64,000 nucleotides of DNA from DAOUKH01 sp964291475 (GTDB lineage Bacteria; Chloroflexota; Dehalococcoidia; SHYB01). Position 1 is the stretch's first letter, and each line of letters starts with the position of its first letter. Below are positions 42,175 through 51,392 of this stretch, piece by piece. The position numbers and the translations under genes are program-made. The stretch spans positions 434,001 through 498,000 of the forward strand of contig OZ220083.1 in the NCBI GenBank assembly GCA_964291475.2. The letters are read 5' to 3'. The notes beneath the pieces were generated by a model. That model did no database searches and was not told the origin of the DNA. It saw only the letters and a list, made by a program, of their open reading frames with translations.

Positions 42175-42732
42175 GTGAAGGCGTCCGACCGTCCTTCACC
42201 CGCTCCGGAAGACCAGGCCGTGCCGAAGGCCGCCCCCTCCTCCCCAGCCCCCGTTCTCGTCGGCGTCGTGCGCCGCCCCTATGGCCAAGGGGGCGAGGTC
42301 CGCGTCGATGAGCTCAGCGACTATCCCCAGCGCTTCGCCCCCGGCGCCTCGATTACCATCGCCGGAGACGCCTTCGTGATCGCGCGCAGCCGCCGAGTCA
42401 AGCGCGTGCGCGTTCTGAAACTCGAAGGCGTCGACACGCGGGAGGCGGCCGCCGTGCTCGCAAACCAAGACATCCACGTCGACGCCGCCGAGCTGCAGCC
42501 GCTTCCCGAGGGCGTCTACTACCACTACGACCTCATCGGCATGGCCGTCGAGACCGCCGACGGCGCCGAGCTTGGCGAGCTCACCGAAATCGTCGCGACG
42601 GGCGCCAACGACGTGATCGTGATTGAGGGCGCGGGCGGCCAAGTGCTCGTTCCGCTTATTGCGGACGTGGTCAAGCGCGTCGATACGGCCGGCCGCCGCC
42701 TTGTCATCGACCCGCTGCCGGGCCTCCTCTAG
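42175..42732 (+). CDS. rimM: Ribosome maturation factor RimM
   Basis: 185 residues from a GTG at 42175. A Pro/Ala-rich N-terminal lead of about 25 residues precedes the RimM core: VLVGVVRRPYGQGGEVRV, LEGVDTREAAAVL, then the PRC-barrel half (YYHYDLIGMAVETADGAELG, TGANDVIVIEG, VPLIADVVKRVD). It assists processing of the 30S head. Its last 4 nt overlap the convergent small protein gene. Confidence 0.93.
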   Translation: MKASDRPSPAPEDQAVPKAAPSSPAPVLVGVVRRPYGQGGEVRVDELSDYPQRFAPGASITIAGDAFVIARSRRVKRVRVLKLEGVDTREAAAVLANQDIHVDAAELQPLPEGVYYHYDLIGMAVETADGAELGELTEIVATGANDVIVIEGAGGQVLVPLIADVVKRVDTAGRRLVIDPLPGLL

Positions 42733-43013
42733 GAGAGCAGCTCCTCGACCTCGTCGAGCAGCAATACCTCCAACGGCTCTGTCTGGCCCGCCTGCTCGAT
42801 CAACGACCGGAAGTCCCACGAGCGCATGAAGTCGCGGGCTTGGTCCATCCGGTCCCACGCGATCAGGGTCACCACCTCGTGGGGGTCGTCGGCGAGGCGG
42901 TAGACGCGCCCGCCGGTGGAGCCGTTGAACTTGCGAACGTCGGCGTCGCGATGGAGCTGGGCGTTCCATTTCGAGTAATCGTCGACGCGGTGGCGCACGA
43001 GTACATGCGGCAA
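42729..43013 (-). CDS. Small ABM-like alpha/beta-barrel protein
   Basis: 94 residues. HVLVRHRVDDYSKWNAQLHRD, then GRVYRLADDPHEVVTLIAWD and a helix DQARDFMRSWDF form the beta-alpha-beta-beta-alpha pattern of the antibiotic-biosynthesis-monooxygenase/dimeric alpha-beta-barrel fold. The VLVRHRVDDY opening is common in small stand-alone members. No cofactor or active-site residues can be named. Converges on rimM. Confidence 0.65.
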   Translation of the reverse strand: MPHVLVRHRVDDYSKWNAQLHRDADVRKFNGSTGGRVYRLADDPHEVVTLIAWDRMDQARDFMRSWDFRSLIEQAGQTEPLEVLLLDEVEELLS

Positions 43014-43143
43014 GGCGCACCTCCAAGGTCCCCAATCCGGCCCAGGTGCGGGCGCAGGGGTGTGAAGTCTTGCTGTTTCCTCAAGTATGCGCCCGATAGC
43101 CGGGCCGCGCTACTTGACAGAATGGCCGTACAATAGGGCGGAC

Positions 43144-43896
43144 ATGGCCGGCCACTCTAAATGGAAGCAGATCAAGCATAAGAAGGGCGTCACCGACGCC
43201 CGCCGCGGCCAGCTCTTCACCAAGCTCACGCGTGAGATCACCATCTCGGCCCGCGAGGGCGGCGGCGATCCGGCGGCCAACTTCCGGCTCCGGCTTGCCA
43301 TTCAGAAGGCCCGCGATGGCAACATGCCGCTCGACAACATCGAGCGCGCCATCAAGCGCGGGGCCGGCGTCGGCGGCGAGCAGGTCGACTTCGAGCAGGT
43401 GAGCTACGAGGGCTACGGCCCCGGCGGCGCCGCGATCTACATTCAAGGTCTCACCGACAACCGCAACCGCACCGTCGCCGAGGTGCGCAGCGTCTTCAAC
43501 AGGATCGGCGGAAACATGGGCGAGGCCGGCTCCGTCGCGTGGCTCTTCGAGCAGAAAGGCGTCGTCTCCGCCGAGGCCCCCGAGGAAGTACTCGAAGACC
43601 TCGCGCTGGCCGCCATCGACGCCGGCGCCGACGACGTCAAGACGGAGGGCCCGGCGATGGAAGTCCATGCGCCGCCCGACAAGCTCGAAGCCGTGCGCGA
43701 GGGGCTGCAGGCCGAGGACGCCGTGATTCTCTCCGCCGAGCTCGAGATGGTCGCCAAGACGCCGATGCCCATCGACGTCGGCGCCGCCAAGCAGACGCTC
43801 CGCCTTATTGACAGCCTGGAAGATCTCGATGATGTCCAGAAGGTCTACACCAACGCCGACTTTCCCGACGAAGTCTTCGCCGGCATGGACGACTAG
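43144..43896 (+). CDS. yebC: YebC/PmpR-family probable transcription or translation regulator
   Basis: 250 residues from ATG 43144; the N-terminus MAGHSKWKQIKHKKGVTDAR is invariant in the family and decides the start. RGQLFTKLTREITISAREGG and NMPLDNIERAIKRGAG follow. It is placed directly before ruvC and ruvA, a common order. A TACAAT -10-like box lies at 43129-43134 but with no suitable -35. Confidence 0.95.
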   Translation: MAGHSKWKQIKHKKGVTDARRGQLFTKLTREITISAREGGGDPAANFRLRLAIQKARDGNMPLDNIERAIKRGAGVGGEQVDFEQVSYEGYGPGGAAIYIQGLTDNRNRTVAEVRSVFNRIGGNMGEAGSVAWLFEQKGVVSAEAPEEVLEDLALAAIDAGADDVKTEGPAMEVHAPPDKLEAVREGLQAEDAVILSAELEMVAKTPMPIDVGAAKQTLRLIDSLEDLDDVQKVYTNADFPDEVFAGMDD

Positions 43897-43899
43897 GCG

Positions 43900-44406
43900 G
43901 TGCTCGTCCTCGGCGTCGACCCGGGCACCATCATCACCGGCTACGGCCTTGTCGAAAACAGCGGCGGCGAGACGGTCCTTATCGAATGCGGCGCCGTCCG
44001 CGCCCCGGCCAAACAGCCCATCGAACGCCGCCTCTGGCTGGTCCACTCCGGGATGCGCGAGGTCATCGAACGGACGCGCCCCGACGCCGTCGCGGTCGAG
44101 GAGCCGTTCATCGTCCGCGCGCCGCGCCGGGCGGCGCTGGCCGTGGGCGAAGCGCGCGCTGCCGTGATGATCGCCGCGGCGGAGGACGGCCTGCCCATCT
44201 TTCAGTACCCGCCCGCCAAGGTGAAACAGGCCGTAGCCGGCTACGGCGGCGGCGACAAGGAGCAGGTGCGGCGCATGGTCGAGATGATCACCGGCGCCGA
44301 CCTCTCCGAGCATCCCCTCGACGTCTCCGACGCCATCGCCGTCGCCCTCTGCCACAGCCAAGAGGCGACGCTGCTCGCCATGTCCGGCGCGGAAGGCGCA
44401 TCATGA
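43900..44406 (+). CDS. ruvC: Crossover junction endodeoxyribonuclease RuvC
   Basis: 168 residues from a GTG at 43900. The RNase H-fold acidic residues are visible: Asp in VLGVDPGTIITGYG, Glu in AVEEPFI, and the C-terminal HPLDVSDAIAVALCH with the last Asp residues. It resolves Holliday junctions made by RuvAB. It overlaps ruvA by 4 nt. Confidence 0.95.
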   Translation: MLVLGVDPGTIITGYGLVENSGGETVLIECGAVRAPAKQPIERRLWLVHSGMREVIERTRPDAVAVEEPFIVRAPRRAALAVGEARAAVMIAAAEDGLPIFQYPPAKVKQAVAGYGGGDKEQVRRMVEMITGADLSEHPLDVSDAIAVALCHSQEATLLAMSGAEGAS

Positions 44407-44983
44407 TTGCCTCCCTTCGCGGCGTCCTGGAATCAACGGACGCCGACTCCGCCGTGATCTCCGCCGGCGGCGTCGGCTACCGGGTCTTCGCGCCCACACG
44501 GACCCTCGACGCTCTGGGCGCCCTGGGAGGCGAGGTCTTCGTCCACACGCACCTCGTGGTTCGCGAAGACGAGATGACCCTCTACGGCTTCGCCGAGGCC
44601 GACGACCTCCGCCTCTTCGGTCTGCTGACCAACGTGAATGGGGTCGGCCCGCGCAACGCGCTGCGCCTGCTCTCCATCGCCGACGCCGCCGGCATCGCCG
44701 CCGCCGTGGCGCATGAAGACGCCGCCACGCTCGCCACGGCCCAGGGCATCGGCAAGAAGACCGCCGCGCGCATCATCCTCGAGCTCAAGCCCGTCCTGGA
44801 GAAGGAGTGGGCGGCGATGCCCGCCCCCGGGCCGCCGTCGGAGGCGAAGCGCTTGAAGCGCTCGCCGCGCTCGGCTACAGCCGGGCCGAGGCCCAGGCCG
44901 CCCTCGCCGCCGTCGACAACCTGCAATCGCTCTCGCTGGAGGAGCAGGTGTCGAGCGCCCTCCAGCGCATCGGCGGCGGCTAG
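44403..44983 (+). CDS. ruvA: Holliday junction helicase subunit RuvA, with an internal frameshift
   Basis: The first 140 residues are normal: MIASLRGVLESTDADSAVIS, NVNGVGPRNALRLL and GIGKKTAARIILELK (both helix-hairpin-helix motifs). After the C run at 44824-44828 the correct continuation moves to another frame, where ALEALAALGYSRAEAQAAL and the domain III end SLEEQVSSALQRIGGG are found, stopping at 44983. Adding one C would restore a protein of about 193 residues. As given, domain III, which contacts RuvB, would be lost. ruvB is not adjacent. Confidence 0.85.
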
Positions 44984-45018
44984 CCCGTCTTCGACAAGGA
45001 ACTGCAGAGGAGGCCGCC

Positions 45019-45298
45019 GTGAGCACGATCCAGCGACCGCTTCCCCGTCCCTTCACGATGCCGTGGGGCAAAGGGGAAGATCACCCAAGAGGCCGCCATC
45101 GCCCGCGATCACTGGGAACCGACGCTCCAGCTCATGGAGTACGACGACGGCGGCCAAGCCGTGCGGTTCTGCTTCTACACCGGCGGGCGCTTCAACCGGA
45201 GCCCGCTCATCATGGGCGAGGACGACGTCGACGACCTACGCGCGGCCTTGGACGGAGCCCCCGCTATCCGGGAGCTCCTCCGTCGCCTAGTCGACTGA
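45019..45298 (+). CDS. Small conserved-looking protein of unknown function, frameshifted
   Basis: Starts at GTG 45019 with AGGAGG upstream. The first 18 codons (VSTIQRPLPRPFTMPWGKG) are in one frame; after GGGG at 45073-45076 the coding pattern continues in another (KITQEAAIARDHWEPTLQLM, then VRFCFYTGGRFNRSPLIM, ending AIRELLRRLVD). Removing one G yields a 92-residue protein. The second part has balanced amino-acid use, unlike shadow frames, so it is probably real. No family recognised. Confidence 0.55.
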
Positions 45299-45313
45299 CC
45301 GAACGCGCCGAGG

Positions 45314-46897
<1,584 letters not shown>

Positions 46898-46952
46898 CCG
46901 GTCTTCGCCGCCGCCGCGTCTTGCCTTTTGCAGGACTTCCTCCTCGGGGCCG

Positions 46953-48779
46953 CTACGCTGGGCGGCGGCCGCGCTGGTCGATCGACTTAAGGCGTGCGTT
47001 CAACTCTTGGGTGCGGTCCGAAAGCGCCTGGACTTCCGTCCCCTCCATCTCCGGCCCGTACTGCGACTGGACGGCCTCCAGCTCGGTCAATACCAGCCTC
47101 CGTTCAAGCCTCCGCACGCACTCTTCAAGGCCCTCCTCGCGTTCCCGGGAGGGGGCGCGCTGGACGTCGTAGCGCCGGATGCGGTCGAGCTCCTCTTGTA
47201 GGGCCTCGTCGAAGTGGTCCCGCAGGCTTTCCGTCGGGATGCCCCTCGCGGCCGTTCCGAAAATCTCCCGGGTGTGGCCCTTGAAGAAGTGCTCCGGCCC
47301 AAGACCTCGGGCAACCTCCCACAGTTCCGGATAGTGGAGAAGGGACGCGAGGCAGTACTCCTCGATCGTCTCCTCTCCCGCTTCCTCAAAGGGGTCGTAC
47401 CGCCGCCGGGCAGCGCTATTTTGAGCGCGACGAACCCCGCGGGAAGTCAACCCCTCGCCAATGGCGAGCCGTATCATATTCTCTCCCACCCGCAACATCT
47501 GTGCAAGGCGGGCGACCCGCGCACTCTGTTCGTAGACGTTCGGCGCGTTCCGCACCAGGGGCGCCAGGCGCTGCGTCACCGCCTGCTTGCCCGTCGCCGT
47601 CGAGGTGTCGAACCGAGCCGTCACCGTCTCGAAGACGTAGTCGATCACCGGCCGCGCCCCGACCACCAGCTGCTCCCATAGCTCCGGCGACTCGCGGATG
47701 ATGTCGTCGGGGTCCTTGCCGCGGGGCAGGTCCATGACCCGGAGTTCGGGCGGGCCGCGCTCCTCCGCGTCGGTCAGCTGCGGCCCCGCGGCCCGCGGAC
47801 GGCGGGGCTTATCGAGAATGCGCCACGAGTTTTCGAGGCTGCGCAGGGTGGCCTCGTCGCCGGCGGCGTCGGCGTCGAGGGCGAGGACGAACCGCCCCGC
47901 CAAACGTGTCAGCGACGCGACCTGGTCTTCGGTGAGCGCCGTCCCCATGGACGCCACGACGTTCTTGAAGCCGTGCTGGTGGGCCGCGATCACGTCCATG
48001 TACCCCTCGACGATCACCGCCTGCTCCTGCTCGCGGATGGCCTCGCGGGCGCGGTTGATGGCGTAGAGCACCGCGCGTTTCTCGAAGATCTCCGTCTGCG
48101 GTGTGTTGAGGTACTTCGGCGTCGAGTCGTCGAGCGCCCGCGCGCCGAAGCCGATGTAGTCGGAGCGCTCGTCCTGGATTGGGATGATCAGCCGGCCCCG
48201 GAACATCGGCCCCGTCGAGCCGTCGTCGCGCCTGCGGAAGAGGCCCGCCGCGACCCAGAGGCGTTCGTCGTGGCCCTCATCCTGCAGCCGGCGCTCGAGA
48301 TCGGCGCTCGACTGTGGCATGAAGCCGAGCCGGAAGTCCTCGATGGCGGACTGGTCCAAGCCGCGCCGCTCCAGGTAGTCGCGGGCGGGCGCGGCGGAGG
48401 GCTCCTTCAGCAACGCGTCGCGATAGTAGTTGGCCGCGGTGAGATTGATCTCCTTCAGCGCCTTCGACCGCTCCTGCCGGCCCCGCGCCGCGCCTCGCGG
48501 CTGGAGCTCGACCCCGGCGCGCGCCGCCAGCATCCGCAGCGCCTCGCCGAACTCGACCCCGTCGCGGCGCATGACGAACGTGAAGACGTCGCCGCCGGTG
48601 GAGCACGCCCCGAAACAGTGCCACGTCTGCCGCTCGGGGGTGACGATGAACGACGGTGTGCGCTCTTGGTGGAAGGGGCAGGGGGCGGTGAAGTTGCGCC
48701 CCGCCCGCTTCAGCGGGACGCTCTCGCCGATGAACTCGACGATGTCGATACGCCGTTTGATCTCTTCAGCCGACGCCAT
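46953..48779 (-). CDS. dnaG: DNA primase
   Basis: 608 residues. The N-terminal zinc finger reads CPFHQERTPSF followed by WHCFGACSTGGDVFTF (Cys, His, Cys, Cys). The catalytic core follows with ERRGLDQSAIEDFRLGF, GRLIIPIQDE, and the TOPRIM segment VIVEGYMDVIAAHQHGF, then LALDADAAGDEAT with the DxD metal site. The C-terminal helicase-binding domain is present (EEYCLASLLHYPELWE). It makes RNA primers for replication. Its start overlaps the end of the upstream dGTPase frame by 14 nt. Confidence 0.96.
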   Translation of the reverse strand: MASAEEIKRRIDIVEFIGESVPLKRAGRNFTAPCPFHQERTPSFIVTPERQTWHCFGACSTGGDVFTFVMRRDGVEFGEALRMLAARAGVELQPRGAARGRQERSKALKEINLTAANYYRDALLKEPSAAPARDYLERRGLDQSAIEDFRLGFMPQSSADLERRLQDEGHDERLWVAAGLFRRRDDGSTGPMFRGRLIIPIQDERSDYIGFGARALDDSTPKYLNTPQTEIFEKRAVLYAINRAREAIREQEQAVIVEGYMDVIAAHQHGFKNVVASMGTALTEDQVASLTRLAGRFVLALDADAAGDEATLRSLENSWRILDKPRRPRAAGPQLTDAEERGPPELRVMDLPRGKDPDDIIRESPELWEQLVVGARPVIDYVFETVTARFDTSTATGKQAVTQRLAPLVRNAPNVYEQSARVARLAQMLRVGENMIRLAIGEGLTSRGVRRAQNSAARRRYDPFEEAGEETIEEYCLASLLHYPELWEVARGLGPEHFFKGHTREIFGTAARGIPTESLRDHFDEALQEELDRIRRYDVQRAPSREREEGLEECVRRLERRLVLTELEAVQSQYGPEMEGTEVQALSDRTQELNARLKSIDQRGRRPA

Positions 48780-49971
48780 GACTTGCTCGATTCAACGCTC
48801 CGGTCCGCCGACGGGCCTGGCCTGGGCTAAGCCGGAACGGCGGGGAAGGAGACCCGCACGCCCTGTTCCTGGAAGCCGCTCGGACGCGGCCGCTTGTGAT
48901 CGACGGGCTGATCGCCTCGGCCACGCGCAGCGCGTAGCTGTCCGTCATCCCCGACACGTAGTCGAGGGCCATGCGCTCCGGCGCCTCGTCCCCCCGGAGG
49001 TACTCTTCCGGGATGCGGTCGGGGAAGCGCGAAAAATAGTCGTAGAGCAGCCGGATGATCTCGCGGGCGCGCTCCGCCTGCGGGGTGGCGCTCGCTGGCT
49101 CGTAGACCCGCTCGAACAGGAAATCGCGCATCCGGTTCGCCGCGCGGCTCATCTCGGCGCTCATACGGATGACCGGCGGTTCGCCGTCTGCCGCTTCCGT
49201 CTCGCCGGAGGCCCCCCACGACGCCGCGACGATGTCGGCCGCCATGCGCTGCGCCCACCCAGCCCGGTCGGAACCGAGCGTCTCCACCACGTCCTCTGGA
49301 ATGTCATCGTCGGCGATGGCCTTCGCCCGCACCGCGTCGTCCGTGTCGTGGTTGATGTAGGCCAGGGCGTCGGCGATCTTCGCCGTCTGTCCTTCGAGCG
49401 TGTCCAACTCCGGGTTTGCGTTCCCCTCGATTCCCGACCTGCCTTTCGAGTGCCGCAGGATGCCCTGCCGTACCTCCCACGTCAGGTTGAGCCCGCGTCC
49501 GTCGTTCTCTAACCGTTCTACGACGCGGACGCTCTGCCGGTTGTGGCGAAAGCCGCCGGGGTGCACTGCCGCGAGTGCCGACTCGCCCAGGTGCCCGAAG
49601 GGCGCGTGGCCGAGGTCGTGGCCCATGCAGACCGCTTCGGTGAGGTCCTCGTTCAGCCGCAGCGCGCGCGCCACGGCGCGGGCGAGGAGCGAGACCTCCA
49701 TGGTGTGCGTCAGCCGCGTGAGGTAGTGGTCGCCGGTGGGCGCCATGAAGACCTGCGTCTTGTGCATCAGACGCCGGAAGGTCTTGGTGCGCACGATGCG
49801 TTCGCGGTCGACTTGGAACGGGGCCGCCGCGGCGCGCTCATTCCCCGGCTCGGCGGCCTCGCGGCCCCGCGACCGCGACGGCAGCGCGGCGTAAGGGGAA
49901 AGCAGTCCGGCGGCCTCGGACGCGCGCCGTCTCAGGGATGCGGCGATGACGGATGGGGGGTCGGCGTCCAT
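48766..49971 (-). CDS. dgt: dGTP triphosphohydrolase-like HD-domain protein
   Basis: 401 residues from the ATG at 49971 (MDADPPSVIAASLRRR). The HD residues are RLTHTMEV (His), GHDLGHAPFGHLGE (His-Asp) and INHDTDDA (Asp). RTKTFRRLMHKTQVF and the DYVSGMTDSYALRV segment near the end are typical. It hydrolyses dNTPs or dGTP to deoxynucleoside and tripolyphosphate. The last 45 residues are very Arg/Ser-rich and may be a frame artefact: in another frame a plausible tail (GFQEQGVRVSFPAVPA) ends at 48827. dnaG and rpoD follow. Confidence 0.88.
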   Translation of the reverse strand: MDADPPSVIAASLRRRASEAAGLLSPYAALPSRSRGREAAEPGNERAAAAPFQVDRERIVRTKTFRRLMHKTQVFMAPTGDHYLTRLTHTMEVSLLARAVARALRLNEDLTEAVCMGHDLGHAPFGHLGESALAAVHPGGFRHNRQSVRVVERLENDGRGLNLTWEVRQGILRHSKGRSGIEGNANPELDTLEGQTAKIADALAYINHDTDDAVRAKAIADDDIPEDVVETLGSDRAGWAQRMAADIVAASWGASGETEAADGEPPVIRMSAEMSRAANRMRDFLFERVYEPASATPQAERAREIIRLLYDYFSRFPDRIPEEYLRGDEAPERMALDYVSGMTDSYALRVAEAISPSITSGRVRAASRNRACGSPSPPFRLSPGQARRRTGALNRASHGVG

Positions 49972-50073
49972 GGGGGAGTTGACATAGTAGCACCCCCCCA
50001 TTTGCCCGAACAAGGACGCGGAGGCACGTCAGGCGCGCGATCGCCCCGATGGAAACGCGAGCCTGGAGGCGGT

Positions 50074-50901
50074 CTAGGGCGCCGCGGTCACGGCAGCGCC
50101 GAGCTTCCCGGCGATGCCCTCGAACTGCGCCTGCACGGCGCCGTCGCTGAGTGCGGGCGGGGCGTCGGGCTCCCGGAACGCCGCATTCAGCGGCACCGAT
50201 CCGAGGAAGGGCGCGTCGATCTCGCTGGAGAGCCGCTCGCCCCCGCCTTCGCCGAAGATGGCGCCCGACATCGTCTCGACGACGCCAAGCACCGGCAGGT
50301 TCAGTTTGCGGATCATGTTGATCGAGCGCCGCGCGTCGAGGACGGCCAATTCCTGCGGCGTGGTGACCACGACGAAGCCGTCGAGCTGCAACGTCTGCAT
50401 CACGGTGAGCGCGGCGTCCGACGTCCCCGGCGGCATGTCGACGATGAGGTAGTCCATCTCGCCCCACTCTGTCAGCTCGACGAACTGGGTCAGCGCGTTG
50501 TGGATCATCGGGCCGCGGAAGATGATTGCCTCATCTTCCTTCTCCTGGAACGAGCCCATCGAAACGACCTGCACCCCGTGCATCATCGCCGGGATGATCT
50601 TGCCGTCGATGAGCTTGGGCTGCGACTCCGACTTCAGCAGCTTGAGGAGGTTGGGGCAGTCGATGTCGGCGTCCAGCAGCCCGACCTTCGTCCCCTGTCC
50701 GGCGAGGGTGACGGCCAGGTTCACCGCCACCGTGCTCTTGCCCACGCCTCCCTTGCCGCTGTAGACGGCGATTTTGTTCCGGATCTTGCCGAGGCGCTCG
50801 CCGATACGCTTCTTCTGCGCCCACTGGCGCTTCATCGCCTCGATCTTGGCCGCCGCCTCCGGGCCGTCGCCCGGGCCGTGGACGTGCGCAGGCTGGGTCA
50901 T
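50074..50901 (-). CDS. mrp: Mrp/NBP35-family P-loop ATPase (Fe-S cluster carrier type)
   Basis: 275 residues. The deviant Walker A is YSGKGGVGKSTVAVNLA, Walker B-like MDYLIVDMPPGTSD, and GLLDADIDCPNLLKLL follows switch I. FGEGGGERLSSEIDAPFLG is the family C-terminal motif, but the C-x2-C pair normally located just before it (in SYFVCPHC-type loops) is missing. The family carries Fe-S clusters to apo-proteins. A MIP18-type gene lies 9 nt upstream on the same strand, a functional pairing seen in many bacteria. Members lacking the Cys pair may not hold a cluster. Confidence 0.88.
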   Translation of the reverse strand: MTQPAHVHGPGDGPEAAAKIEAMKRQWAQKKRIGERLGKIRNKIAVYSGKGGVGKSTVAVNLAVTLAGQGTKVGLLDADIDCPNLLKLLKSESQPKLIDGKIIPAMMHGVQVVSMGSFQEKEDEAIIFRGPMIHNALTQFVELTEWGEMDYLIVDMPPGTSDAALTVMQTLQLDGFVVVTTPQELAVLDARRSINMIRKLNLPVLGVVETMSGAIFGEGGGERLSSEIDAPFLGSVPLNAAFREPDAPPALSDGAVQAQFEGIAGKLGAAVTAAP

Positions 50902-50910
50902 GCCGGTCTC

Positions 50911-51210
50911 CTAGTCGATCCCGAGCTCTTCGCGTACCGCTTCCGAGATCTTCTCCGGCGACCACGGCGGGTCGAACGTCATCTCGACGTTCGCGTCCTC
51001 GACGTCGTCGATGTCGAGGATGCGCTCGCGGACGTTGTTTGCGATGTACGCCCCCATGCCGCAGCCGGGGAAGGTGAGGGTCATGGTCACGTCCACGTTG
51101 CCGCCGTCGACGGCGACGTCGTAGACCAGCCCCAGGTCCACGATGTTGTACGGGATCTCGGGGTCGTATACGTCTTTCAGCGCTTCCAGTACCTGCTCTT
51201 TGGACGGCAT
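50911..51210 (-). CDS. MIP18/DUF59 family protein (SufT/PaaD-like)
   Basis: 99 residues from ATG 51210. VLEALKDVYDPEIPYNIVDL is the MIP18 core with its conserved DPE, followed by GLVYDVAVDGGNVDVTMTLT and FPGCGMGAYIANNVRERI, including the single Cys of the family. Members act in Fe-S cluster maturation or phenylacetate ring hydroxylase assembly. Its position right before mrp points to the Fe-S role. A TGG-TAGAAT extended -10 is 33 nt upstream. Confidence 0.88.
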   Translation of the reverse strand: MPSKEQVLEALKDVYDPEIPYNIVDLGLVYDVAVDGGNVDVTMTLTFPGCGMGAYIANNVRERILDIDDVEDANVEMTFDPPWSPEKISEAVREELGID

Positions 51211-51242
51211 AGCGCGCTCCTCACTTCTGTTACTGCCCCAAG

Positions 51243-51251
51243 ATTCTACCA
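51243..51251 (-). promoter_or_regulatory. Extended -10 promoter for the MIP18-mrp unit
   Basis: On the minus strand TGG (51251-51249) followed by TAGAAT (51248-51243, 5/6), 33 nt upstream of the MIP18-family start. Confidence 0.5.
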
Positions 51252-51336
51252 GTGCGCGCACCCGAAACACAAATCGCAAGTCCACGTCCATCGTCCTGCC
51301 GCACCACGCCCCGCCAGGGGTCCAAATCAGGCCCTG

Positions 51337-51345
51337 TGCTATACT
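51337..51345 (+). promoter_or_regulatory. Extended -10 promoter for nadE
   Basis: TGC followed by TATACT (51340-51345, 5/6), 48 nt before the nadE start. Confidence 0.5.
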
Positions 51346-51359
51346 CGACTTCTGGAGGC

Positions 51360-51376
51360 CAGGGTCTCAGACCCTG
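51360..51376 (+). other. Small hairpin in the nadE leader
   Basis: Perfect 7-bp stem CAGGGTC / GACCCTG with a TCA loop between the promoter and the ribosome binding site. It may affect leader stability or ribosome access; no riboswitch consensus is recognised. Confidence 0.35.
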
Positions 51377-51392
51377 TTGCGAGGGGCAGGAG

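Noticed and set aside
43114..43134. TTGACA and TACAAT before yebC as one promoter
   Set aside because: The spacer is only 9 nt. Each box alone lacks a partner at a workable distance.
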